DNA of 10,345 bases from JANNRW01 sp031401815 (lineage in GTDB: Bacteria; Desulfobacterota; Desulfuromonadia; Geobacterales; DSM-12255). Below are positions 1 through 6,861 of this stretch, in pieces. The number at the start of each line of letters is the position of its first letter. Position 1 is the stretch's first letter. A model generated the notes under the pieces. That model had not been told where the DNA came from. It did no database searches and saw nothing but the letters and a program-made list of their open reading frames with translations. Both the position numbers and the translations under genes were made by a program. The stretch covers positions 1 to 10,345 of the forward strand of contig JANNRW010000334.1 in assembly GCA_031401815.1 (NCBI GenBank). Reading direction: 5' to 3'.

Positions 1-918
1 CATCAGGTTTCCATAGACCCGACCGGTCTTCCCCCGCACCAGTTCAGGCACGTCCGGATTTTTCTTCTGCGGCATGATCGATGAGCCGGTACAGAAGGCG
101 TCGGAGAGGTCTATAAATTTGAATTCGCTGGTAGACCAGAGAATCAACTCTTCTGAAAAGCGGGAGAGGTGCATCATCAGGATGGAGGAGGCGCTCATGA
201 ACTCCAAAGCAAAGTCCCGGTCAGAAACCGAATCAAGGGAGTTGCGGGTAACTTCCGGAAAGTCGAGCTGCTCGGCAACATACTCACGGTCAATCGGGAA
301 GGTTGTTCCTGCCAGCGCTCCGGCTCCAAGAGGGAGAACATTGGCGCGGCGCAGGCAATCCTCCATCCGCCCCATGTCCCGCTTGAACATCTCCACATAG
401 GCCAGCATATGGTGGGCGAATAGGATCGGCTGGGCAGTCTGCAGGTGAGTGTAGCCCGGCATGATCACCTCGATACTCTTCTCGGCCTGAAACAGGAGCG
501 AATCTATGAGCAGATCGAGATAGGCAGAAACCTCGACAATCTCGTCCCTCAGGTAAAGGCGGATATCAAGTGCCACCTGATCGTTTCGGGAGCGGCCTGT
601 ATGGAGCCGTTTGCCAGCTTCGCCGATCTTTGCCGAGAGGCGCGCTTCGATGTTCATATGGATGTCTTCAAGGGATACCGAGAAGTCGAATTTCCCTGCC
701 TCGATCTGGTCGAGAATATCCTTCAGACCCCTGGTGATGGCTTCGACATCGGCCAGCGGGATGATCCCCTGCTTCCCCAGCATCCGGGCATGAGCCAGGG
801 AGCCACGGATATCCTGACGGTACAGGCGCTTGTCGAAGTCGATGGAAGCGGTGAACTCCTCCACGAATTTGTTGGTGGGCTGGGCAAAACGCCCACCCCA
901 GAGTTTGTCTTTGGACAT
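1..918 (-). CDS. argH: Argininosuccinate lyase ArgH, 3' end outside the window
   Basis: Cytoplasmic enzyme that splits argininosuccinate into arginine and fumarate, the last step of arginine synthesis. The frame is open from the ATG at 918 to the window edge, giving 306 residues; the family is usually about 460, so roughly the last third is missing only because the window ends. Visible family motifs: N-terminal KLWGGRF (residues 5-11), HTGRSRNDQ (106-114), GYTHLQTAQP with the conserved His at 158, and the fumarase/lyase superfamily signature GSSIMPQKKN (278-287) holding the mobile-loop catalytic Ser. The start is fixed by an AGGAG ribosome binding site at 925-929, six bases from the ATG. It begins only 15 bases after the stop of the GT2 glycosyltransferase gene, so it is very likely co-transcribed with the glycan cassette rather than directly with argG. 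No internal stop or missing motif is seen. Confidence 0.97.
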   Translation of the reverse strand, partial: MSKDKLWGGRFAQPTNKFVEEFTASIDFDKRLYRQDIRGSLAHARMLGKQGIIPLADVEAITRGLKDILDQIEAGKFDFSVSLEDIHMNIEARLSAKIGEAGKRLHTGRSRNDQVALDIRLYLRDEIVEVSAYLDLLIDSLLFQAEKSIEVIMPGYTHLQTAQPILFAHHMLAYVEMFKRDMGRMEDCLRRANVLPLGAGALAGTTFPIDREYVAEQLDFPEVTRNSLDSVSDRDFALEFMSASSILMMHLSRFSEELILWSTSEFKFIDLSDAFCTGSSIMPQKKNPDVPELVRGKTGRVYGNLM

Positions 919-924
919 AGATTA

Positions 925-929
925 CTCCT
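925..929 (-). promoter_or_regulatory. Ribosome binding site of argH
   Basis: AGGAG on the minus strand, six bases before the argH ATG and lying wholly in the 15-base gap after the GT2 stop codon. It decides the argH start and shows that argH can initiate on its own on a message shared with the cassette. Confidence 0.8.
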
Positions 930-933
930 GAAG

Positions 934-1698
934 TCACTTTTTTTTATAATCCCCGCAGGAAAAATACTTCTCCAGCCATACATACAGGCAGATGAAGAGA
1001 TAGCGGCTCCCCATCTCCTTGATCTTGAGTTTTGCTACGCCGCTCCGCCTGTTTTTCCAGGTTATCGGTATCACAGTCCAGGAAAAGCCCCGCACTATGG
1101 CTTTGAGCGGCAACTCAACAGTAAGATTGAAATGAGGGGCGATGAGCGGCCTGCACCCCTCTATTACTTCCCTCCGATAAGCCTTGAAGGCGTTAGTGGT
1201 ATCGTTAAGACTTATGCCGAAGAGTACGCGGAGAAAGGTGTTTGCCAGCCTGTTAAAAACCATCTTCACATAAGGATAGTCTACTGTGCCGCCACCCTTA
1301 ATGAAACGGCTGCCGAAAACGCAGTCATACCCCTTGTTCAGCTCCTGCCAGTAGCGAACCACGTCCCGGCTGTCGTCTGATGCGTCTGCCATCATGATCA
1401 CTACTGCGTCGCCGGAGATATTGTCCAGACCGCAGATTATGGCCCGACCGAAACCGTGGAGTCCGTTATTCTGCACCGGCCTGAGTTCCGGTATGCGGGG
1501 CTTGAGCTGTTGCAGGAGTTCCCAGGTGCGGTCACTGCTACCGTCATCAACCACGATGATCTCATGAGGAATACTGCTGAGCCGGAGTTCCCGGTTAAGA
1601 TCTTCAACAGTAGCGCAGACACACCCCTCTTCGTCGCGAGCCGGAAGGACGATGGAGAGAAGCTCAAGCTGTTTTGTTGAAGAAAAATCCCTGTTCAT
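934..1698 (-). CDS. GT2 family, DPM1-like polyprenyl-phosphate glycosyltransferase
   Basis: Predicted to transfer a sugar from a nucleotide donor to polyprenyl phosphate on the cytoplasmic face of the inner membrane; donor and lipid are not determined. The 254 residues form one GT-A domain: SIVLPARDEE (15-24), VVDDGSSDRT (49-58), the acidic metal-binding region MADASDD (103-109), GSRFIKGG (129-136), NDTTNAFKAYRREV (165-178) and a basic WKNRRSG segment (214-220). Length and motifs fit eukaryotic-type DPM1, which lacks C-terminal membrane spans; only a short hydrophobic stretch (233-246) could touch the membrane, unlike GtrB or ArnC with two C-terminal helices. Its ATG overlaps the SDR-B stop as ATGA, implying translational coupling, and argH follows after 15 bases. 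The gene ends in an A8 run coding the terminal lysines. Family is confident; substrate is unknown. Confidence 0.88.
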   Translation of the reverse strand: MNRDFSSTKQLELLSIVLPARDEEGCVCATVEDLNRELRLSSIPHEIIVVDDGSSDRTWELLQQLKPRIPELRPVQNNGLHGFGRAIICGLDNISGDAVVIMMADASDDSRDVVRYWQELNKGYDCVFGSRFIKGGGTVDYPYVKMVFNRLANTFLRVLFGISLNDTTNAFKAYRREVIEGCRPLIAPHFNLTVELPLKAIVRGFSWTVIPITWKNRRSGVAKLKIKEMGSRYLFICLYVWLEKYFSCGDYKKK

Positions 1699-2765
1699 AA
1701 GAGCCCGGAAATTTCAAGCCAGTCCGGATGCTGTTCTGCATGGATGGCTATCTCCTTAAGAATCGACTCAAGAGGGGTCTGTGGCTTCCACCCCCAGATT
1801 GATCCTGCAAGAGAAGAGTCCATGACCAGTAGCGGGATGTCGAACTGACGCAGCTCTTTCTTGCAGCCAATCTGGTGCTTGCCAAACCTTGCGGCACACC
1901 AGCTGCTGAGCTGCGCCAGTGACATGGCACTTTCAGCACCGCCACCTATGTTAACCAGACGTACCGGCTCCCTGGAGCTGTCGCTGATCTGCTTCTGAAG
2001 AAGCGGAACCAGATCACGAGGGTGAAGACAATCACGCACCTGATACCCTTTGCCGCCAAAACCGATATAGGCAAGGGGCTGGCGGCGGAGCCAGGAGTTG
2101 ATCCAGTAGGCGAAAATCCCCTGGTCAATCCTTCCGAACTGGCTCGCTCCGGCAAGCACCCCGCAGCGATTGATCCAGACCGGAAACCTGAAGGTTTCCC
2201 CATATTCAAGAGCAAGAGTCTCGGATGCGAGCTTGGTGCTGCCATAGAGGGATATTGGTGAAGCAGTGCTGAACTCTTCAGATACACCGGCGTCGCTCAG
2301 TCCGGGGGGGAGTTTCTGATCTGCTTTGAGGCAAAAGGCCTGGTCGACAGGTTCCACTGCAACCCTTGACAACGGCGGAATTGAGTAGACCCTGCTGGTG
2401 CTGATAAGGATAAACCCGGCTTTATGCAGTTTGCAGTATTCAAGTATATTGACTGTTCCGAGCAGGTTATGCTCTATCAGTTGCCGACTACTGCTCTTTC
2501 CGTCAATCCCTGCAAGGATGCTCGGGTTTGCTGAAGCATCAAGCACCCAGTCAACACCGGGGAGCCCTTCGAAATCCGACTGGATTCTGATATCGCCATG
2601 GAACAGCCTGATACCGAGCTTCTGCAACTCGACTCTATTCTTTTCGCTGCCGGGTCGGATGAAGTTGTCCAGACCGTAGATTGTCAAGTCAGGTTCAGCT
2701 GCAAGCCAGCTCTTTGCCAGGGTGCTGCCGACAAAGCCGCAGATTCCGGTTATGAGAAGTTTCAT
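1695..2765 (-). CDS. RfbE-like NAD-dependent epimerase/dehydratase (SDR-B)
   Basis: Extended short-chain dehydrogenase/reductase of 356 residues, predicted to epimerise or otherwise modify a nucleotide sugar in the cytoplasm. Seen: Rossmann motif GICGFVG (7-13), LDN after beta-2 (32-34), HGDIR (56-60), the active-site segment STSRVYS (122-128), intact catalytic YGSTK (Tyr174, Lys178) and GYQVRDCLH, which matches the substrate-side motif of CDP-paratose/tyvelose 2-epimerase (RfbE). I chose the ATG at 2765 because AAGG lies six bases upstream and MKLLITG is the normal SDR beginning; a TTG start at 2786 would add seven residues without a better site. It follows the 279-base gap with the GC-rich palindromes and overlaps GT2 as ATGA. 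It differs strongly from SDR-A, so the two are related but not recent copies. The exact sugar is unknown; RfbE activity is only the nearest family name. Confidence 0.85.
   Translation of the reverse strand: MKLLITGICGFVGSTLAKSWLAAEPDLTIYGLDNFIRPGSEKNRVELQKLGIRLFHGDIRIQSDFEGLPGVDWVLDASANPSILAGIDGKSSSRQLIEHNLLGTVNILEYCKLHKAGFILISTSRVYSIPPLSRVAVEPVDQAFCLKADQKLPPGLSDAGVSEEFSTASPISLYGSTKLASETLALEYGETFRFPVWINRCGVLAGASQFGRIDQGIFAYWINSWLRRQPLAYIGFGGKGYQVRDCLHPRDLVPLLQKQISDSSREPVRLVNIGGGAESAMSLAQLSSWCAARFGKHQIGCKKELRQFDIPLLVMDSSLAGSIWGWKPQTPLESILKEIAIHAEQHPDWLEISGLL
2304..2310. repeat. C7 homopolymer inside SDR-B
   Basis: Seven C on the coding strand across codons for Leu-Pro-Pro-Gly. Shorter than the C10 tract in the 719-residue gene; only a possible slippage site. 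Confidence 0.6.
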
Positions 2766-2771
2766 CTTGAC

Positions 2772-2775
2772 CCTT
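2772..2775 (-). promoter_or_regulatory. Ribosome binding site deciding the SDR-B start
   Basis: AAGG core (within GAAAGGG) six bases before the ATG at 2765. The surrounding leader closely matches the one before SDR-A, and it argues against the upstream TTG start at 2786. Confidence 0.55.
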
Positions 2776-2825
2776 TCAAGTGACAAAGTTATTTCCAGTG
2801 TTGTCAGTCAGGTCTTTGCATTTAG

Positions 2826-2933
2826 CCTCCCCTCCCTTGACGGGAGGGGATTGAGGGGTGGGTGAAGCTGCCGACAGTGTCAAATATGGCAAATCCCCCC
2901 TCCCCCTGACCCCCTCCCGCCAAGGGAGGGGGA
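2826..2933. repeat. Inverted pair of GC-rich palindromes (REPIN-like)
   Basis: Two related hairpin units face each other. Unit one pairs 2828-2836 with 2842-2850 (9-base stem TCCCCTCCC, loop TTGAC). Unit two pairs 2910-2918 with 2924-2932 (9-base stem CCCCCTCCC, loop GCCAA). The reverse complement of unit one aligns with unit two across the hairpin and the adjoining G/C-rich tail, so the whole span can also fold as one long imperfect stem. This inverted doublet layout is that of REP doublets (REPINs). It fills part of the 279-base gap between the 561-residue gene and SDR-B. It may protect or partly terminate the upstream message, but there is no following T run, so I do not call an intrinsic terminator. 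The rest of the gap (2934-3044 and 2766-2825) shows nothing I can support. Confidence 0.75.
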
Positions 2934-3044
2934 ACTTTTAAGGCAACTGCGTAAACCAAACCGGACATCACTGAATTATTTGCACTCAATATACGGACAA
3001 CGCTGATATTTTCAACATTTGAATACGATATCCAGCCAAATATT

Positions 3045-4730
3045 TCAGTTGCCACCCTGTTTGCGTACCCAGAGAGCATGAGAACCTGACTGCCTGACCA
3101 GTTGATAGTTTTCCAGCAGATCCCTGCTGAGAGAGGCTCCAACGGCCCTGTCTGTCAGCACTTCCCGGTACTGTGAAGAAAAAAATCCGAGCACGATCGC
3201 TTTTGGTTCCCCTGCTCGGATAGCTTTTGCCAACTCCTCATTGGTTGCAATATGCAGTCGCTTGAGCTGCTCCGGAGGTAATTTCCCGGCAATAATCCGG
3301 GCATTGAAGTTTTCATTGCCAGGAAACTCCTTTCGCCTTGCAAGAAAAGAAAACCCCTGCCAGGTCGTCATGACAGTATCTTCCGGAACGGTCACCTCTT
3401 CAAGAGCCCGAGACAATGCCAACACCTCCTTGTAGGCAAACTCCTTCGGGAAACGGGGGAAGACCCATTCCCTGTGATTAAACAGGGCAATACTTCCGTT
3501 GCAGGGGAATCCGCCATACAATAGCAGCAGAATAACCGGAACAGCTATTCCAGACAGCTTTCCTGATTCTCGAAGAGCCTTCCAGAAGGGTGCACCTGCA
3601 AGCAGGAAAAAAAGGCTCGGAATCAGGAAATACTGGTGAAATGTCTGGGCAGGCAACAGGGCAAGCAGGGTTGCGCCGATTCCGCAAATTGTCAGCCAGA
3701 CCGGGATCAGTTTTTCTGAAACCAGTTTCTCAAGCCGGAAGTTATTTCCAGTCATTAAAGATTCGGATGCTGGTGGTTCGCGCAACTGACTGACAATTAT
3801 CCAGCCACTCAGACAAATAGCAATTATCAGCAGAGCCGGGAGTTGCCCCTGAAGGAGGAGCTCATGCAACTCATTACTGATGGAGCGCCAGCTCCCCAAG
3901 GCACCGAGGTCACCTGATCTGATTGCATGAAATCCGATATTGTTGAAATAGAAGACCCAGGGATCCGGAAACAGGCTACGCAACATGAGTAAAACAGGAA
4001 GAATCGCTCCAAGCGCAAACCCGTAAAGCCCGCTCCGTGCTGTCTGCCGAGTCGCTGGTGAAAGAAGTTTCAAAAGGAGCCATGTTCCGGCAAGCATTGC
4101 AAACGGTAGTGCAAGAAGCCGTGTCCCGACTGCAAGTAGCGCCGAGAACCCTGCTACTGCGCCCCATAATCTGGCGGCAGAGAGGGAATCAATCTGCCGG
4201 AAAGCTGCATAGAGAGCTAATGCTCCGAAAAAAAGCGGCATTGAATGATTTTTTACTGTTGGCACCCAGAACAGAATCGGCGCATTTAGCATGACAAGCA
4301 GCCAGCCAATCCATCCGACGCCTACCCCCCCGCCGAACCGGATAAACCAGGCAGAGACAACAACTGCCAGAGCTGCGCCGCAGGCTACTGAAACCCATAT
4401 GCAAGGTTCATAGCCGTAGCCGAACAGCCACATGGAAGCAGCATAGGGGTAAGGAAAGAGCGGCATCTGCTGAAAAAAGAAATCCCTGCTCGGGACAAGC
4501 CCTTCATAGACATTACGAACAGCGCTCAAAAAGTGCCCCTCGTCCGGATCCATCAGACGAAAGTTTCCCATAATCCGGAAGATTGTCGCTGAGAGCGCCA
4601 GCTGAATCAGGAGAGTTGCAAGATAAAATCTCTGATTACTCTTCAGGGGGGTATCAGAAGCGAAATCTGCTATTGCCGAAGGTGCGAAGTTATTCTCTGA
4701 GCTATTCACAGGAGTCTCTCTCAGGCGCAT
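3045..4730 (-). CDS. GT-C type membrane glycosyltransferase (GT39/ArnT-like)
   Basis: Polytopic inner-membrane protein of 561 residues, predicted to move a sugar from a polyprenyl-phosphate carrier to an acceptor on the periplasmic side. After a polar N-terminus the first helix lies near 34-54 and is followed by DPDEGHF (61-67), which fits the acidic metal/catalytic motif in the first outer loop of GT-C enzymes (PMT, ArnT), then DFFFQQMPLFPYPYA (83-97), typical of this class. About ten to twelve hydrophobic helices run to about residue 408, with QTFHQYFL (362-369) near the end, and a soluble C-terminal domain covers about 412-561. The ATG at 4730 overlaps the upstream gene by 29 bases and has no obvious ribosome binding site, so translation may be coupled; a GTG at 4709 is the alternative. 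A G7 run encodes the FGGGVGVG stretch. Class is confident; donor and acceptor unknown. Confidence 0.8.
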   Translation of the reverse strand: MRLRETPVNSSENNFAPSAIADFASDTPLKSNQRFYLATLLIQLALSATIFRIMGNFRLMDPDEGHFLSAVRNVYEGLVPSRDFFFQQMPLFPYPYAASMWLFGYGYEPCIWVSVACGAALAVVVSAWFIRFGGGVGVGWIGWLLVMLNAPILFWVPTVKNHSMPLFFGALALYAAFRQIDSLSAARLWGAVAGFSALLAVGTRLLALPFAMLAGTWLLLKLLSPATRQTARSGLYGFALGAILPVLLMLRSLFPDPWVFYFNNIGFHAIRSGDLGALGSWRSISNELHELLLQGQLPALLIIAICLSGWIIVSQLREPPASESLMTGNNFRLEKLVSEKLIPVWLTICGIGATLLALLPAQTFHQYFLIPSLFFLLAGAPFWKALRESGKLSGIAVPVILLLLYGGFPCNGSIALFNHREWVFPRFPKEFAYKEVLALSRALEEVTVPEDTVMTTWQGFSFLARRKEFPGNENFNARIIAGKLPPEQLKRLHIATNEELAKAIRAGEPKAIVLGFFSSQYREVLTDRAVGASLSRDLLENYQLVRQSGSHALWVRKQGGN

Positions 4731-6861
4731 TTTTACAGAAAAGTGTCATTGCCATGCCTGATACGAAACAGATAATCCCTGCAAGGGTGATGAAAAGAGC
4801 TCCACTAAGTAAAAGCTCCGTTATCGTCGAGAGTCTCCCGTCTTCTTTTTCTCCTGTTACTGATGAAGGGAGCGAACTGCGAATATCCTTATCGCTCAGG
4901 AGCAGTGCCAGCTTGCGATGATCCGGATATGGCAGGTCATATTTCGGCTTTCCCTCAAGAGTTTTTATGTCGTTGGTAGCAAGGAATGCCTGTACATGTT
5001 CAAGGCTTGCCTGCTGTTGCGACTTTTTATCAGGCAGGTCATGAACAAGATTGTACTCTGTCATCCTGAGCAGACCGCCTGCTGTGCCCAAAAACCAGAG
5101 CAATGCCAGTATCCGGATGATTTGACAGCTCTTTTTAGTGCAGGGCTGTCCAAGTAAAAAAAGTATTGAGCTGGCGTTTATCACAAGACCAAGAGCAAAG
5201 ATATCCTGATACCGTGATGGAGGTAATAGCAGAGCTCCTCTTGCATAAGCTGTTGCTGCCGCCTGCAGGATTATCCAGAATCCTGCCCCAAGAATCAGAA
5301 GCATTTTACCTGAAGAGGTATCAGACTTTAGATATTTCATGAGCAAGAGGATAAAAGGTGTCCAGAGGAGAATCGCCGCACAAAACAGCGCAGCTGTAGC
5401 AAATGGCAATTGAGGGGAGAGTATCGGAAAAAGAGAGAGAGGCCATCCCAGAAAAGCGGCAAAGGCAACGGCAAAGCTGTCCGGGGAAGCGATCTGAAGC
5501 TTGAGATGCGCGGGCACGTCTGTCTTCAAAAGAAATCCTGCTGCTGTAACAACTGCGCATATAGCCAGGGTTGCAAGAAGACCTTTATGAAATTTTGGCC
5601 CATTTTTCCTGAAAGCGGCAATGGCCGAGGCAACAGCCAGTCCGATACAGGTCAGAAAACCGGAAGCCATTGTAAAGAGCAGAAGAGACGCAGATGCGGC
5701 GCCTGCTACTGTTCGCCATAAAGTCGGCTTTTCTACTGTCATCAGCCAGAGCAAAAGGAGTGACAAGCCGCACATCAGATACATTTGCAGCTGAAAACCT
5801 CCGAGAGTATTCTGCCACCCGAAAGGGAGAGAGAATATGATGATGACGAAAAATCCCCAGAATATTCTGGAAGAGGTGAGCATGATTCTGTAAACAAATG
5901 CTCCGGTTAATCCGCACAAAGCGGCATTAAGAGACATCTGCAGCAAGGGGCTCCATTTGCCGTTGACGATCAGAAGCCCCAGAGAAGCGAGCCGAGTCAG
6001 CATGATACGATGTTCGTTATGGGGGGCAAAAAGGTCGCTGATCGAGAGCGTGCCGTTGAAATAAGGGGTGTAGAGGTAGGCTGCCTCGGCATCCCACTGA
6101 TCCCAGTAGGGGAGGTCAGATCCGAAATTGCGGATCAGCCAGAGTCGGGCTCCGAAGATTGTCAGAAATACACCGGCAGTCATGAAAGGGAGAGCTTTTC
6201 CCTGACAATGACCTGCTTTATTGGGGGGGGGGTCAGCCGTCAGTTTTTCCGGATTGTTTCTGCTTTTGTATATGTCGAACATTAATCGCAGCAGTGAAAA
6301 AATTATGAGAGATGAAATCCCATAAAGGAGAAAAGTTTTCAGAAAGAGTGCTACAGGGGGTGTTGAAACCGGACTGAAAAGGGGATGAAGATTTATTCTT
6401 AGATCCAGAGTTTCCGACAAGCCCGTGGGGGTAAGGAGCAATTTGCCTGGCGTGCCTTCAAGAGTGCCTGAACCGCTTGTCTCTATATCGCCTGACTCCA
6501 ATCTGGAGACAAGCTCCTCATTGCCGTTTATCAACCTTATATCGGTCAAAAGGGCTCTCCCACCAGGCTTGTCAAGGCGGAGCAGCAGTGCATCGTACTT
6601 TGCATGGATAAGAGGGAGCCGGATAGATACCGGTGCGCCGGATGAGTTGACCTTGATCCCTTTGTATTTGAAAGGGGTGGTTTCACCATTAATGGAGGTG
6701 TAAAGATGAACCCATGAGTTGTTTGGGAGTGAAATGCTGAATGCGAGATATTTCCGGGAATGCTTCAGCCCGGCATGAATTGAAAAAAGGGTAGCGAGTA
6801 TCAGCGCCAGAGCAGATGGCAACCAGGAAAATCGGATCTTTTCGGTAATCTTTAAGGTCAT
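4702..6861 (-). CDS. Large polytopic membrane protein, probable GT-C-like glycosyltransferase with C10 tract
   Basis: No firm family name; 719 residues. One helix at about 12-31, a predicted extracytoplasmic mostly beta domain (about 35-165), a second helix (168-194), a cytoplasmic linker containing three Pro coded by the C10 tract (211-213), then about twelve helices from 224 to 599, a soluble loop (600-680) and a last helix (683-707). The first outer loop after residue 244 has PYWDQWDAEA (251-260) and HNEHRI (281-286), acidic and His residues placed as in GT-C active sites; PPSRYQDI (547-554) and IRSSLP (660-665) also look like family motifs I remember from uncharacterised membrane proteins. 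I chose the ATG at 6861, which overlaps the SDR-A stop as ATGA; starts at 6888 or 6939 would extend deeper into SDR-A. The 561-residue GT-C gene overlaps its 3' end. Function as a lipid-linked sugar transferase is inferred from topology and context. Confidence 0.75.
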   Translation of the reverse strand: MTLKITEKIRFSWLPSALALILATLFSIHAGLKHSRKYLAFSISLPNNSWVHLYTSINGETTPFKYKGIKVNSSGAPVSIRLPLIHAKYDALLLRLDKPGGRALLTDIRLINGNEELVSRLESGDIETSGSGTLEGTPGKLLLTPTGLSETLDLRINLHPLFSPVSTPPVALFLKTFLLYGISSLIIFSLLRLMFDIYKSRNNPEKLTADPPPNKAGHCQGKALPFMTAGVFLTIFGARLWLIRNFGSDLPYWDQWDAEAAYLYTPYFNGTLSISDLFAPHNEHRIMLTRLASLGLLIVNGKWSPLLQMSLNAALCGLTGAFVYRIMLTSSRIFWGFFVIIIFSLPFGWQNTLGGFQLQMYLMCGLSLLLLWLMTVEKPTLWRTVAGAASASLLLFTMASGFLTCIGLAVASAIAAFRKNGPKFHKGLLATLAICAVVTAAGFLLKTDVPAHLKLQIASPDSFAVAFAAFLGWPLSLFPILSPQLPFATAALFCAAILLWTPFILLLMKYLKSDTSSGKMLLILGAGFWIILQAAATAYARGALLLPPSRYQDIFALGLVINASSILFLLGQPCTKKSCQIIRILALLWFLGTAGGLLRMTEYNLVHDLPDKKSQQQASLEHVQAFLATNDIKTLEGKPKYDLPYPDHRKLALLLSDKDIRSSLPSSVTGEKEDGRLSTITELLLSGALFITLAGIICFVSGMAMTLFCKNAPERDSCE
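6223..6232. repeat. C10 homopolymer in the coding strand of the 719-residue gene
   Basis: Ten consecutive C on the coding strand (G on the plus strand) spanning codons Asp210-Pro-Pro-Pro213. In the length seen here the frame is open. Adding one C gives CAA then TAA directly after the tract; losing one C leads to TGA about fifteen codons later. Both changes would remove everything after the second membrane helix, including the DQWD and HNEHR motifs. This is the form of a slipped-strand contingency locus. Confidence 0.85.

Noticed and set aside
445..1380. 311-residue plus-strand open frame across argH and GT2
   Set aside because: It runs antisense over two genes with clear family motifs, has no ribosome binding site of note and no recognisable domain; it is a shadow frame.
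2766..2786. TTG start for SDR-B
   Set aside because: The ATG at 2765 has a well-placed AAGG and gives the normal SDR N-terminus; the TTG adds seven residues with no support.
2961..3010. Promoter-like TTGTCC and AATAAT on the minus strand before SDR-B
   Set aside because: The spacer is only about 14 bases and the match is weak; the gap is AT-rich enough for this to occur by chance.
2822..3142. 106-residue minus-strand open frame over the end of the 561-residue gene and the palindromes
   Set aside because: It is out of frame with the membrane protein and its C-terminal Pro/Gly-rich part is just the translated palindrome pair.
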